61,219 nt of DNA, from positions 1 to 61,219 of the forward strand of contig JABJHA010000020.1 in assembly GCA_018662005.1 (NCBI GenBank). The letters run 5' to 3'. The notes below the pieces were generated by a model. The model had not been told where the DNA came from. It was given only the letters and a program-made list of their open reading frames with translations, and made no database searches. The position numbers were made by a program, and so were the translations under genes. Within the stretch, counting starts at the first letter, position 1. Each line of letters opens with the position of its first letter. This document shows, one piece after another, positions 44,882 to 53,922 of the stretch. The stretch comes from Rhodospirillaceae bacterium. Lineage in GTDB: Bacteria; Pseudomonadota; Alphaproteobacteria; Rhodospirillales; JABHCV01.

Positions 44882-45892
44882 ATGAACAAGACAATCCAGA
44901 AAATCGGTATTGCCGGAACCGGGGCCTGGGGCACGGCCCTTGCTGCCACAGCCAGACGAGCAGGGCGCGATGTGATTATTCAGGCCCATGAGGCTGATGT
45001 GGTGGAGGCCATCAACAACACCCACGAAAACAGCCGTTTTTTACCGGGCATCAAACTGGATAAGGAAATCAGGGCGACCGCCAATTTTGCCGATATCACC
45101 GCCTGTGACGCCGTCCTGCTGGTTATGCCGGCGCAATTCCTGCGTACCGCAACAACTGAAATGGCCAAATCATGGCGGGACGACGTGCCTGCGGTCATTT
45201 GCGCCAAAGGCATAGAGCAGAAAACCGGCGCCTTGCTAAGCGAGGTTTGCGCCGAAACACTGCCCGGCGTAGCCATTGCCGTGTTGTCCGGGCCGACCTT
45301 CGCCATCGAGGTTGCCCGTGGTTTGCCGACGGCCATCACCCTGGCATCAAAAGAGTCTGATCAGGCGGCGGCACTGGTCACAGCCTTGGGAACGCCGACG
45401 TTTCGCGCTTACCGCAGCGATGATGTGATTGGCGTCGAGCTTGGCGGGGCGGTCAAGAATGTGTTGGCCATTGGTTGCGGTATTATTGAAGGCCGTGGCC
45501 TTGGCGACAACGCACGCGCCGCCTTCATCACCCGGGGACTTGCCGAAATCGCCCGACTGGCGACAGCCAAGGGAGCATCGCCGGAAACCCTGGTCGGGTT
45601 GTCCGGTGTCGGCGACCTGACCCTGACCTGCAACGCCATGCAATCACGGAATTTTTCGCTGGGCGTAGCACTGGGTGCTGGCCGTTCTTTGGAAGAAATT
45701 CTCGGTGAGCGTTCTTCGGTTACTGAAGGGGTGTTTACCGCCTCATCAACCGTGCGTCTGGCCAAAAGCCTGAACGTCGATGCGCCACTTTGCACCGCCA
45801 TGGATCAAATACTCAACAACAACGCCGATATCGAAGCGACCATCAAAGGCTTGCTGGCAAGACCTGTTGGCGCTGAAGATCCGCTGGGATAA
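44882..45892 (+). CDS. gpsA: Glycerol-3-phosphate dehydrogenase [NAD(P)+]
   Basis: A 336-residue cytoplasmic enzyme. GIAGTGAWG (9-17) binds NAD(P)H, LSGPTFAIEVARG and GGAVKNVLAIGCGI (with the catalytic Lys) and the GLSGVGDLTLTC block are family signatures. It reduces dihydroxyacetone phosphate to glycerol-3-phosphate for phospholipid synthesis. It lies 82 bases after tsaD in the same direction and is followed by yciI. Confidence 0.96.
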   Translation: MNKTIQKIGIAGTGAWGTALAATARRAGRDVIIQAHEADVVEAINNTHENSRFLPGIKLDKEIRATANFADITACDAVLLVMPAQFLRTATTEMAKSWRDDVPAVICAKGIEQKTGALLSEVCAETLPGVAIAVLSGPTFAIEVARGLPTAITLASKESDQAAALVTALGTPTFRAYRSDDVIGVELGGAVKNVLAIGCGIIEGRGLGDNARAAFITRGLAEIARLATAKGASPETLVGLSGVGDLTLTCNAMQSRNFSLGVALGAGRSLEEILGERSSVTEGVFTASSTVRLAKSLNVDAPLCTAMDQILNNNADIEATIKGLLARPVGAEDPLG

Positions 45893-45927
45893 ATAATAAA
45901 CTTCTTAAAACAAGGACGACTGCTGAC

Positions 45928-46215
45928 ATGCATTTCATCATCCATTGCACCGACAAGACGGGCGCCGCCCAGGTTCGCGCTGACAACCGCCCCGCCCATG
46001 TCGATTTTTTGAAAGCCAATCGCGACAATATCTATACCGCCGGGCCAACCCTTACCGATGACGGGGAGGGGATGAACGGCTCGTTGCTGATCGTCGATTT
46101 GCCTGACCGGGCCGCCGTCGATGCTTTTGCCGCAGCGGACCCTTACGCCCAGGCCGGGCTTTTTGAAAGCGTCGTCATCAAGCCCTGGAAGCAGGTTTTC
46201 GAGCCCTTATCCTAA
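45928..46215 (+). CDS. YciI-like protein
   Basis: A 95-residue protein with the YciI/YCII fold: MHFIIHCTDKTGA, RADNRPAHVDFLK (conserved Arg and His), AGPTLTDDGEGMNGSLLIVD and AADPYAQAGLFESV (conserved Asp-Pro). The fold resembles ferredoxin-like dimeric enzymes. The family is small and mostly uncharacterised; some members are dehalogenase-like. It is directly coupled to the Rieske gene, whose ATG starts one base after its stop. Confidence 0.9.
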   Translation: MHFIIHCTDKTGAAQVRADNRPAHVDFLKANRDNIYTAGPTLTDDGEGMNGSLLIVDLPDRAAVDAFAAADPYAQAGLFESVVIKPWKQVFEPLS

Positions 46216-46216
46216 A

Positions 46217-46567
46217 ATGAGTCCTAAAATGAGCGCCCCTATCAAACTTTGCGGCTTAAACGACGTCGAAGACGGCAACTCCGGCGGTTTTTTTGCCGAA
46301 ACCGACGGCCAGATGAAAAGTTATATCGTCGTACGCAAGGGTACGAGCGCCTTCGTCTACCTGAACAGTTGCCCACACATCGGAACACCGCTGGACTTTG
46401 CCCCCGGACGCTTCCTTAATCCGGATAAATCGATGATCCTGTGCTCCACCCACGGCGCGCTTTTCAGGATTGAGGACGGCTATTGTGTTTCCGGCCCTTG
46501 CGCCGAACAGAGCCTGAGCGCGGTGGCCATAGAAATGCGGGATGACGTTATTTATCTGGCTGAATGA
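46217..46567 (+). CDS. Rieske-type [2Fe-2S] ferredoxin
   Basis: 116 residues from the ATG at 46217 (ATG 46229 is an alternative). CPHIGTPLDF (Cys52, His54) and CSTHGALF (Cys76, His79) are the two halves of the Rieske cluster-binding motif, with the expected spacing. It has no signal peptide, so it is a soluble small ferredoxin of the nitrite-reductase-small-subunit/dioxygenase-ferredoxin type. The electron partner is unknown. It begins one base after the yciI stop (TAAAATG), so it is probably translationally coupled. Confidence 0.88.
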   Translation: MSPKMSAPIKLCGLNDVEDGNSGGFFAETDGQMKSYIVVRKGTSAFVYLNSCPHIGTPLDFAPGRFLNPDKSMILCSTHGALFRIEDGYCVSGPCAEQSLSAVAIEMRDDVIYLAE

Positions 46568-46684
46568 TTTCACCCCTTGTTTCCCGCGCCGTTTTTGAGA
46601 TAATCGCTGTCACATTACACCGATAATAAATAATTTCCTGGGCAACGCCGGGACGGTGGCTCAATTTCAGAGAGGCGAACAGCT

Positions 46685-48625
46685 ATGTCAGATAATGAAA
46701 TTTTCCCGGTTCCCGCCGGTTTGGCCGAAACAGCGTGGGCCGATAACGACAAATACCTTGAGATGTACAAGCAGTCCGTCGAGGACAACGAGGGGTTTTG
46801 GGGCGAGCAGGGCAAGCGGATCGACTGGATCAAGCCCTATACCCAGGTTAAGGACGTCAACTTCGACGCGCCGGATGTTTCCATAAAATGGTTCTATGAC
46901 GGAACCCTGAATGCCTCGGTCAACTGTCTTGACCGCCATCTGGAAAGCCGCGGCGATCAAACCGCGATTATCTGGGAAGGCGACGATCCTGCCGTAGATT
47001 CAAAGATCACATATAAGGAACTGCACGGGCAGGTCTGCCGTTTCGCCAATGCCATGAAGGCCCGCGGCATCAAAAAGGGTGATGTTGTCACCCTGTACAT
47101 GCCGATGGTTCCCGAAGCCGCCGTCGCCATGCTGGCGTGCACCCGGATCGGCGCTATTCATTCCATCGTCTTTGGCGGTTTTTCACCCGATGCGCTGGCT
47201 GGCCGCATCAATGACTGTTCATCCAATTGCGTGATTACGGCCGATGAAGGCGTTCGCGGCGGCAAACCGATCCCGCTTAAAGTCAACACCGACAAGGCCC
47301 TTGAAAACTGCCCCGGCGTCGAGACGGTGTTTGTCGTCAATCGCACCGATGCCGACATCAACTGGGTCGAAGGTCGCGATGTTCGCTACACCCAAGCCTG
47401 CGCGGAGGTGTCAGCCGATTGCGAACCTGAAGAAATGAATGCCGAAGACCCGATGTTCATTCTCTATACGTCCGGCTCCACAGGCCAGCCCAAGGGTGTT
47501 CTTCACACCACCGGCGGCTACATGGTCTACGCTTCCATGACCCATCAGTACGTCTTCGATTATCACGATGGCGATATCTACTGGTGTACCGCCGATGTCG
47601 GCTGGGTCACCGGTCACAGCTACATCGTCTACGGACCGCTGGCCAATGGCGCCATCACCGTGATGTTTGAAGGCCTGCCCACCTATCCCGACAGCTCGCG
47701 CCTGTGGCAGGTTTGCGACAAGCACGACATCAACATTTTCTATACCGCACCAACGGCCATTCGCGCCCTGATGCGCGACGGTGAAGGCCCGGTCCAGAAG
47801 ACCTCAAGGAAGTCTCTGCGCTTACTGGGCACCGTTGGTGAGCCGATCAATCCGGAAGCCTGGATGTGGTATTACAATGTGGTTGGCGAAGGCCGCTGCC
47901 CGATTGTCGATACCTGGTGGCAGACGGAAACCGGCGGCATCATGATTACACCGCTGCCCGGGGCCACCGCCGCCAAGCCGGGTTCGGCGACGCGTCCGTT
48001 CTTTGGCGTTCAACCCGAACTGGTTGACGGGGACGGCAAAACCCTTGACGGGGCGACCTCTGGCAATTTGTGCATCACCGATTCCTGGCCTGGCCAGATG
48101 CGCACCGTCTACGGCGATCACGAACGCTTCGTGCAGACCTATTTCTCGACCTACCCGGGCAAGTATTTCACCGGAGACGGTTGCCGGCGCGACGAAGACG
48201 GCTACTACTGGATTACCGGCCGTGTCGATGACGTCATCAACGTTTCGGGCCACCGCATGGGAACAGCCGAGGTCGAAAGCGCCCTGGTCGCCCACCACGA
48301 TGTCGCCGAGGCCGCCGTTGTCGGCGCGCCCCATGACATCAAGGGCCAGGGCATTTACGCCTATGTCACACTGAACGCCGGGGTGGAATCCTCCGACGAG
48401 TTGAAGAAGGAACTGGTGGCCTGGGTCAGAAAGGAAATCGGACCGATTGCCTCGCCGGACTGGCTGCAATGGGCGCCAGGACTGCCCAAAACCCGTTCCG
48501 GCAAAATCATGCGCCGTATTTTACGCAAAATCGGTGAGAACGATTTTTCCAACCTGGGCGATACATCGACCCTGGCCGATCCCGGTGTTGTTGATGATCT
48601 GGTCGATAACCGTCAGAACCGCTAA
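46685..48625 (+). CDS. acs: Acetyl-CoA synthetase
   Basis: A 646-residue ANL-family ligase. [20 protein letters not shown] is the phosphate-binding loop, [15 protein letters not shown] and [10 protein letters not shown] the acetate pocket with its Trp, [20 protein letters not shown] the hinge, and the C-terminal [10 protein letters not shown] holds the acetylatable catalytic Lys. It converts acetate, ATP and CoA to acetyl-CoA in the cytoplasm. AGAGG lies before the ATG. A strong terminator follows at 48646. Confidence 0.97.
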   Translation: MSDNEIFPVPAGLAETAWADNDKYLEMYKQSVEDNEGFWGEQGKRIDWIKPYTQVKDVNFDAPDVSIKWFYDGTLNASVNCLDRHLESRGDQTAIIWEGDDPAVDSKITYKELHGQVCRFANAMKARGIKKGDVVTLYMPMVPEAAVAMLACTRIGAIHSIVFGGFSPDALAGRINDCSSNCVITADEGVRGGKPIPLKVNTDKALENCPGVETVFVVNRTDADINWVEGRDVRYTQACAEVSADCEPEEMNAEDPMFILYTSGSTGQPKGVLHTTGGYMVYASMTHQYVFDYHDGDIYWCTADVGWVTGHSYIVYGPLANGAITVMFEGLPTYPDSSRLWQVCDKHDINIFYTAPTAIRALMRDGEGPVQKTSRKSLRLLGTVGEPINPEAWMWYYNVVGEGRCPIVDTWWQTETGGIMITPLPGATAAKPGSATRPFFGVQPELVDGDGKTLDGATSGNLCITDSWPGQMRTVYGDHERFVQTYFSTYPGKYFTGDGCRRDEDGYYWITGRVDDVINVSGHRMGTAEVESALVAHHDVAEAAVVGAPHDIKGQGIYAYVTLNAGVESSDELKKELVAWVRKEIGPIASPDWLQWAPGLPKTRSGKIMRRILRKIGENDFSNLGDTSTLADPGVVDDLVDNRQNR

Positions 48626-48645
48626 AAATTCTGTGGCTTGAAATA

Positions 48646-48681
48646 AAAACGGCGACCCTTATTGGTGTCGCCGTTTTTTTT
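48646..48681 (+). terminator. Intrinsic terminator after acs
   Basis: AAAACGGCGAC (48646-48656) pairs with GTCGCCGTTTT (48667-48677) and continues in Ts. Because of the A-run on the other side it can also work for the converging choline-kinase-like gene. Confidence 0.92.
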
Positions 48682-48684
48682 CAC

Positions 48685-49602
48685 TCAGGCCTCGAGCAGA
48701 ATTGATCGTTGCGCCTTGAATTCGTCTGATGCCATCAGCTTTTTGCAGTTCTCAAAGCGGCCTTCGGCGTAGGATCTGAAATCTTCAGCAGGGTTGTCGT
48801 TGGCGACCTGAATCGCCCCCCACAAAGTCCACAACAAATCGCACATGGCCTTGTACATGATCATGCGGGCGCGTTTTTCGGCTGGCACTGAGCCGCCGAA
48901 GTAGGCTTCCAGCAAAGCCTCATCCTGTCGGGCGTCAAATTCGGCCTCTACCGACAAATCGCCCAAATCCCACATGGCGTCATTATTACCGGAATATTCC
49001 CAGTCAATGACAATCATGCGCTCGCCAGTGTCGAGAAAATTTTCGGCCAGCGGGTCGCAGTGACACGGCACCAACGGGGCCGGATTCGCGGCCAGGGCGG
49101 CGCGCACCGATTCAGCCTCAATCTGGGTCTTTTCATAATGATCGGGAATCCAGGCGTCCTTGTCGCGTAACATGGCCAGGTATTCATCCATCATCGTGAA
49201 GATATTGAATTCGGTGGAAAAACTGTCGCCACAATCATGAACCTTTCTGAAGGCCCGTCCGGCCCGCGCGACGGCGCCCAGATCCTTGAACAAGTCTGTG
49301 CTCATGGTTTTTGCACCCTCGATGAAGCGGGTCAGCTGGACGCCGTTTGACGCATCGAAGAACAGCACCTCAGCGTTGACACCTGCCTTGGCGGTGACGT
49401 AGGCGCAAACTTCTTCGGCCTTACGGTCGATATATTCATCGGTGCCTGCGCCAGCGATCCGCAACATGAAGCTTTCACCGCCAACAACAACCTTGAAATT
49501 CCTGTTGGTCAGGCCGCCGAGCCGCTGAAAGCTGAAATCTTCAGCCTTTTTGCCTTCAAACAATCCAATGCTCAAAAGGGTATCTGTTACTTCGACATCC
49601 AT
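48685..49602 (-). CDS. Choline/ethanolamine kinase-like phosphotransferase
   Basis: A 305-residue protein-kinase-like enzyme. RLGGLTNRNFKVVV (nucleotide loop), FMLRIAG, LVPCHCDPLAENFL (catalytic Asp and Asn) and IDWEYSGNNDAMWDLGDLSV (metal-binding Asp and the choline-kinase Brenner-like block) fit the LicA/choline kinase group. It would phosphorylate choline or a similar amino alcohol. It lies 47 bases downstream of a betaine/choline-type ABC transporter in the same direction, which supports a quaternary-amine substrate. Confidence 0.82.
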   Translation of the reverse strand: MDVEVTDTLLSIGLFEGKKAEDFSFQRLGGLTNRNFKVVVGGESFMLRIAGAGTDEYIDRKAEEVCAYVTAKAGVNAEVLFFDASNGVQLTRFIEGAKTMSTDLFKDLGAVARAGRAFRKVHDCGDSFSTEFNIFTMMDEYLAMLRDKDAWIPDHYEKTQIEAESVRAALAANPAPLVPCHCDPLAENFLDTGERMIVIDWEYSGNNDAMWDLGDLSVEAEFDARQDEALLEAYFGGSVPAEKRARMIMYKAMCDLLWTLWGAIQVANDNPAEDFRSYAEGRFENCKKLMASDEFKAQRSILLEA

Positions 49603-49649
49603 GTCTTTAGCCTTTCGATAAGTGCAACATAGCGGGTGCTGTCATCATG

Positions 49650-51656
49650 CTACTCCAAACCCAATTCTGCCTTGCGCCGGTTGCTCCAGGCGCTGATCAG
49701 GCGATCGGATATAATGGCGATAAAGGCGACACAGACACCGGCGACAAGGCCACGCCCGGTATCAGCCTTGGTCAGGGCAATATAGACTTCCTGACCAAGA
49801 TCCCGGGTCCCGACCAGGGCCGTGATAACCAGCATTGAAAGCGCCATCATAATGGTTTGGTTTACGCCAAGCATGATTTCCGGTAACGCCAGCGGCATCT
49901 GAACCTTCCACAATATCTGACGGCGGGTGCAACCGGTGGCGCGGGCGGCCTCGATCAAATGGGCCGGAACCTGTCGCAATCCGTGATCGGTATACCGGAT
50001 GGCCGGCACCAGTGCGTAGGCGATAACGGCAAGCATGGCGGCAAAGTCACCAACCCGAAACAGCATCACCACCGGCATCAGGTAAACAAATGACGGCAGG
50101 GTTTGCAGGGTGTCGATAACCGCCTGAACAATCCGGTGCAAGCGATCATTTCGGGACGCTGCAATGCCGATGGGAATGCCGATAAGACAAGCGATCAGGA
50201 CCGAAATCCCGCACAAGTAAACAGTAACCATCGATTTTGGCCAGAGCCCGACATAAGCAATGAACAGCGACAGCAGCCCGGTCAACAATGACAACCGCCA
50301 GCCGCCCAACTGCCAACCTGCCAATGCCACCAGCCCAACAACCGCGAGCCACGGCAAGCCAAGCAGGAAGCGCTTGAAAGGAATCATCAGGTTCAACAGA
50401 AGGAAGTTTTTGAAACTGTCGAGCTGATCGAAATAGTTGATATTAATGGCCCGAACCAAGTCGCCCCAAAAGGCGCCTGTGGTTATTTGCCAGGCTTCCG
50501 GATAGGTCTGCATGGACGTCATCGCAGTCCCGACCATCCATGTCACGGCGATAATGAAGACCGCCAGAATCAAATTCGGGTTGCGGCGAATAAATCCCTG
50601 TCGCGCAGCCCCGTGCAGGGGCGGCGGACGGTGAGCATAAGCCTGGCTCAGGCGATCAAGGGCAATCGCCAGCAATGTAATTGCAAACCCGGCCTCCACC
50701 CCCTCGCCGATCTTCAGGCGGCGAAGCGCGCTGAGGACATCAAAACCAAGTCCCCCGGCGCCGATCATGGAGGCGATAATGACCATGTTCAACGACATCA
50801 TGACAACCTGGTTAACACCCACCATCAGGGTTGTCTTAGCCGCCGGAATTTGCACTTTCCACAATAACTGAAGGGGACTGCAGCCGGCCATGGAGCCGAA
50901 TTCAGTGATTTCCGATGGCACCTGCCGAAGCGCCAGCATGGTGATCCGTACCATTGGCGGCAGTGCATAAATAATCGTCGCGATCATCGCCGAAACGGGG
51001 CCAAATCCGAACAGGATAAGAATCGGCACCAGATAAGCGAACACCGGCACCGTCTGCATCAGATCAAGGATTGGCCGGATAATCAGTTCAAGGCGGGGCG
51101 AGCGAAAACCTGCAATGCCAAGCAACAATCCACCCATGACCCCGAACGGCACTGCGATAATGATCGACGACAATGTCGCCATGGCGCTATCCCATTGCCC
51201 GAAGACGGCGAGATAAAGAAAACAGACTGCGACTAGCAACGCCAGTTTCCAGTCCTTGGCGTAGTATCCCATCATGGTAATGATGAAAATAACGGCCACC
51301 CACGACAGCCGCGGAAAAACCAGAACCGCGTCCGAGCCGCGACCCTGCAGGAAACCCGTCGACAGTAAACTTCTGACCAGCCAGTAAGGTTGTTCAATAA
51401 CCCAGGCGATAGAGCGGGTCAGTTCCTTGAAAGTAAACAGCCCCAGATCAAAGTCGTTGAGTAGCCATTTTGTGAAATCGCTGATCCATACACTCAACGG
51501 GATCACCCATTGACGGGGAAACTTGAAGGCCCAGGGCAACGTATCCTTGCCAATCAGGCTAACGACGACGACCAGTGCCAACGCCACAGCCCAGGCCACA
51601 ATCCACGGATTGCCGCCCAGCGGGCGGTGAACGCTTAGGGCGGCGGGCCCATTCAT
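49650..51656 (-). CDS. proW: Glycine betaine/proline ABC permease, tandem two-domain fusion
   Basis: A 668-residue inner-membrane protein made of two ProW-type permease units. Each has a coupling motif in the cytoplasmic loop: GVNQVVMMSLNMVIIASMIG (about residue 280) and GVNQTIMMALSMLVITALVG (about residue 610). Extra helices precede each unit. Usual ProW is 280-400 residues, so the duplication is unusual and would give a single-chain permease dimer. It overlaps the proV stop by four bases. It transports osmoprotectants such as glycine betaine together with ProV and the binding protein. Confidence 0.88.
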   Translation of the reverse strand: MNGPAALSVHRPLGGNPWIVAWAVALALVVVVSLIGKDTLPWAFKFPRQWVIPLSVWISDFTKWLLNDFDLGLFTFKELTRSIAWVIEQPYWLVRSLLSTGFLQGRGSDAVLVFPRLSWVAVIFIITMMGYYAKDWKLALLVAVCFLYLAVFGQWDSAMATLSSIIIAVPFGVMGGLLLGIAGFRSPRLELIIRPILDLMQTVPVFAYLVPILILFGFGPVSAMIATIIYALPPMVRITMLALRQVPSEITEFGSMAGCSPLQLLWKVQIPAAKTTLMVGVNQVVMMSLNMVIIASMIGAGGLGFDVLSALRRLKIGEGVEAGFAITLLAIALDRLSQAYAHRPPPLHGAARQGFIRRNPNLILAVFIIAVTWMVGTAMTSMQTYPEAWQITTGAFWGDLVRAININYFDQLDSFKNFLLLNLMIPFKRFLLGLPWLAVVGLVALAGWQLGGWRLSLLTGLLSLFIAYVGLWPKSMVTVYLCGISVLIACLIGIPIGIAASRNDRLHRIVQAVIDTLQTLPSFVYLMPVVMLFRVGDFAAMLAVIAYALVPAIRYTDHGLRQVPAHLIEAARATGCTRRQILWKVQMPLALPEIMLGVNQTIMMALSMLVITALVGTRDLGQEVYIALTKADTGRGLVAGVCVAFIAIISDRLISAWSNRRKAELGLE

Positions 51657-52684
51657 AACTGCCCTTCTTTTTCGACAAGCACGGCTAACACCGCATCGCG
51701 GGTGATTTCACCAACCACCACACCATTGTCATTGACGACGGCCCGTGGACCACCCGCACTGACCATGTCGGCGGCCAGATCATCAATTTTTGTCGCCATC
51801 GCTACCTGCCCCGAAACTGCGTCGCCGGAAACCGGAACCATAATGGCGGCCGCCGACAGCACCTTGGCGCGGGGAATGCCGCGGGTGAATTCCGAGACGT
51901 ATTCAGTTGCCGGATTAAGCACAAGTTCTTCGGGCGTCCCGGTCTGGATAATTTCGCCGCCATTCATAATGGCGATACGATCGGCAAGGCGGATCGCCTC
52001 GTCAAAATCATGGGTAATGAAAACGATGGTTTTGTGCAAAACACTTTGCAGGCGCAGAAATTCATCCTGCATTTCACGGCGGATCAACGGATCAAGGGCG
52101 GAGAACGGCTCATCAAGGAACCAGATCTCCGGCTCCACCGCGAGGCTGCGAGCAATGCCAACACGCTGTTGCTGGCCGCCAGAAAGTTCGCGCGGATAAT
52201 AATTTTCGCGACCGACCAGCCCGACCAGTTCAATGATCTCCGCCGCGCGGGCTTCGCGTGTCTGTCGATCAACGCCCTGAATCTCAAGCGGGAAAGCGAC
52301 ATTTCCCAAAACGTTTAAATGCGGCAGCAAGGCAAAATGCTGAAACACCATACCCATTTTGTGACGACGAATATCGATCAGTTCCTTTTCGCGGGTTTTT
52401 AAGAGATCCTGTCCGTTAAACAGAATCTCGCCCGCCGATGGTTCGATCAGGCGACTCATGCACCTGACGAGCGTAGACTTTCCACAACCGGACAAGCCCA
52501 TAATGATAAAAATTTCGCCTTCCTTTACCGACAGGCTGACGTCGCGAACCGCCCCGATGTAGCCTTCCTGGGCCAATTGCCCGGCGCTGGGAGCGTCGTC
52601 GTGGCGGGCCAGAAAACTTTTCGGATTTTCACCGAAAATCTTCCAGACATTATTACAGACAAGCTTTTCAGATTGAGAAGACAT
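51653..52684 (-). CDS. proV: Glycine betaine/proline ABC transporter ATPase
   Basis: A 343-residue ATPase. GLSGCGKST (63-71, Walker A), LSGGQQQRVGIARS (signature), IWFLDEPFSALD (Walker B) and HDFDEAIRLADRIAIM (H-loop) are complete. The C-terminal 60 residues, ATKIDDLAADMVSAGGPRAV and following, form a single CBS-like repeat, the part that in ProV/OpuA senses ionic strength. It lies between the binding-protein gene upstream and the fused permease downstream. Confidence 0.94.
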   Translation of the reverse strand: MSSQSEKLVCNNVWKIFGENPKSFLARHDDAPSAGQLAQEGYIGAVRDVSLSVKEGEIFIIMGLSGCGKSTLVRCMSRLIEPSAGEILFNGQDLLKTREKELIDIRRHKMGMVFQHFALLPHLNVLGNVAFPLEIQGVDRQTREARAAEIIELVGLVGRENYYPRELSGGQQQRVGIARSLAVEPEIWFLDEPFSALDPLIRREMQDEFLRLQSVLHKTIVFITHDFDEAIRLADRIAIMNGGEIIQTGTPEELVLNPATEYVSEFTRGIPRAKVLSAAAIMVPVSGDAVSGQVAMATKIDDLAADMVSAGGPRAVVNDNGVVVGEITRDAVLAVLVEKEGQL

Positions 52685-52777
52685 TAAGCGACCGTTGTCT
52701 TGAACGAATGAGGCGGAAACGGCGGCTGAACAGTTTCCTGTCCGGCCGCCGCTCTTGCGTTTACACGATTGAAGGCC

Positions 52778-53731
52778 CTACTTGATCCAGGCTTTCCAAC
52801 GGCTTTCGTTTTTCTTCATCCAGCTGGCGACAACATCGTCAACGGATTTTCCTTCAAGATCAGCTTCCACGATCATGGCGCTCATTTCAGCGTTATCCAC
52901 ATGGAAGTTGCGAACAGCCTTGTAGGCGCCCGGCCATTTCTTTTCACCGGCTTTCCAGCCGACTTTCTTGATCCAGCCGAATGGCTTGCCACAGTCGTAT
53001 GCCATGTCCGGATTGGAGCCCCACTTGGGGTCTTCATAGCAGGCATCGGTGTAGGTCGGGAATTCAACAAATTCACCTTTGAACTTGGCGACAGCCCAAT
53101 GTGGCGCATAAATCCACAACAACACAGGAGCCTTACGCTCATAAGCTGATTCAAGCTCGGCAAATAACGCCGCATCGGTACCGGCATGAACAACTTCATA
53201 ATCCATGTGCAGGGCTTCGACCCGCTCGTCATCAAAACCGGCCCAGGTAACCGGGCCACCCAGATAACGTCCCTTGGGGGCTGTTTCAGGTGTCGAAAAC
53301 GCCTCGGCGCACTTGTTCAGGGCTTTCCAGTCGGGAAGGCCCGGACACCGATCCTTCATATACAGCGGGTACCACCATTCTTCCTTGGCATCCATACCGG
53401 TTTCGCCCAGGTCAACAGTCTTGCCCGTGGCCAGGCTTTGGTCCATCGCCTGCTTGCCGGTGGTTTCCCACATTTCCATGGCAACATGCAGATCACCCGA
53501 TTCAAGGCCCGCAAACTGGGCAATATAATCGGCGACCACATAGTCGATGTTGTAACCGGCCTTTTTAAGAACCTCGCCCATGATGTGGGTGGTGATCAGT
53601 TGTCCGGTCCAGTCGTGAAGTGTCAGTATGATGGGATCCCGGGATTCCACATCCGCCTGAACGGGTGTGGAAAATGCGAGACCGATTGCCAGAGCCGAAG
53701 CCACAGCAGTCGTGCGTAATAATGAAATCAT
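52778..53731 (-). CDS. proX: Glycine betaine ABC transporter substrate-binding protein
   Basis: 317 residues from the ATG at 53729-53731, after GGGGAG. A signal peptide (MISLLRTTAVASALAIGLAF) is cleaved near VQADVESRD. The mature OpuAC-type binding domain has HDWTGQLITTHI, MEMWETTGKQAMD and VLLWIYAPHWAVAKF; the aromatic residues of such stretches form the cage for quaternary ammonium groups. Periplasmic. First gene of the proX-proV-proW-kinase run. Confidence 0.92.
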   Translation of the reverse strand: MISLLRTTAVASALAIGLAFSTPVQADVESRDPIILTLHDWTGQLITTHIMGEVLKKAGYNIDYVVADYIAQFAGLESGDLHVAMEMWETTGKQAMDQSLATGKTVDLGETGMDAKEEWWYPLYMKDRCPGLPDWKALNKCAEAFSTPETAPKGRYLGGPVTWAGFDDERVEALHMDYEVVHAGTDAALFAELESAYERKAPVLLWIYAPHWAVAKFKGEFVEFPTYTDACYEDPKWGSNPDMAYDCGKPFGWIKKVGWKAGEKKWPGAYKAVRNFHVDNAEMSAMIVEADLEGKSVDDVVASWMKKNESRWKAWIK

Positions 53732-53857
53732 GATTGCTTCTCCCCGTTTTATTGTTTTAGTGCCTGAGCACCATGCTTTTAGATACCGCCATATCAGTTT
53801 AGACAATCGCCATCATTTAACAACGTCAAACCATTTTTTCCATGTGGAATTATGGTC

Positions 53858-53913
53858 GTCACAAAAACCCGTGTGACGAAGAAATTCTTGCAAAAAAAGG
53901 GCGCGCCTTTTTT
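53858..53913 (-). terminator. Terminator region between the TPR gene and proX
   Basis: On the minus strand, just after the TPR stop, AAAAAAGGCGCGCC runs into a T7 tract (53892-53913), an intrinsic-terminator-like hairpin. A second hairpin GTCACA-loop-TGTGAC (53858-53877) follows. Together they separate the TPR gene from the transporter genes. Confidence 0.55.
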
Positions 53914-53922
53914 ATCAAGCCT

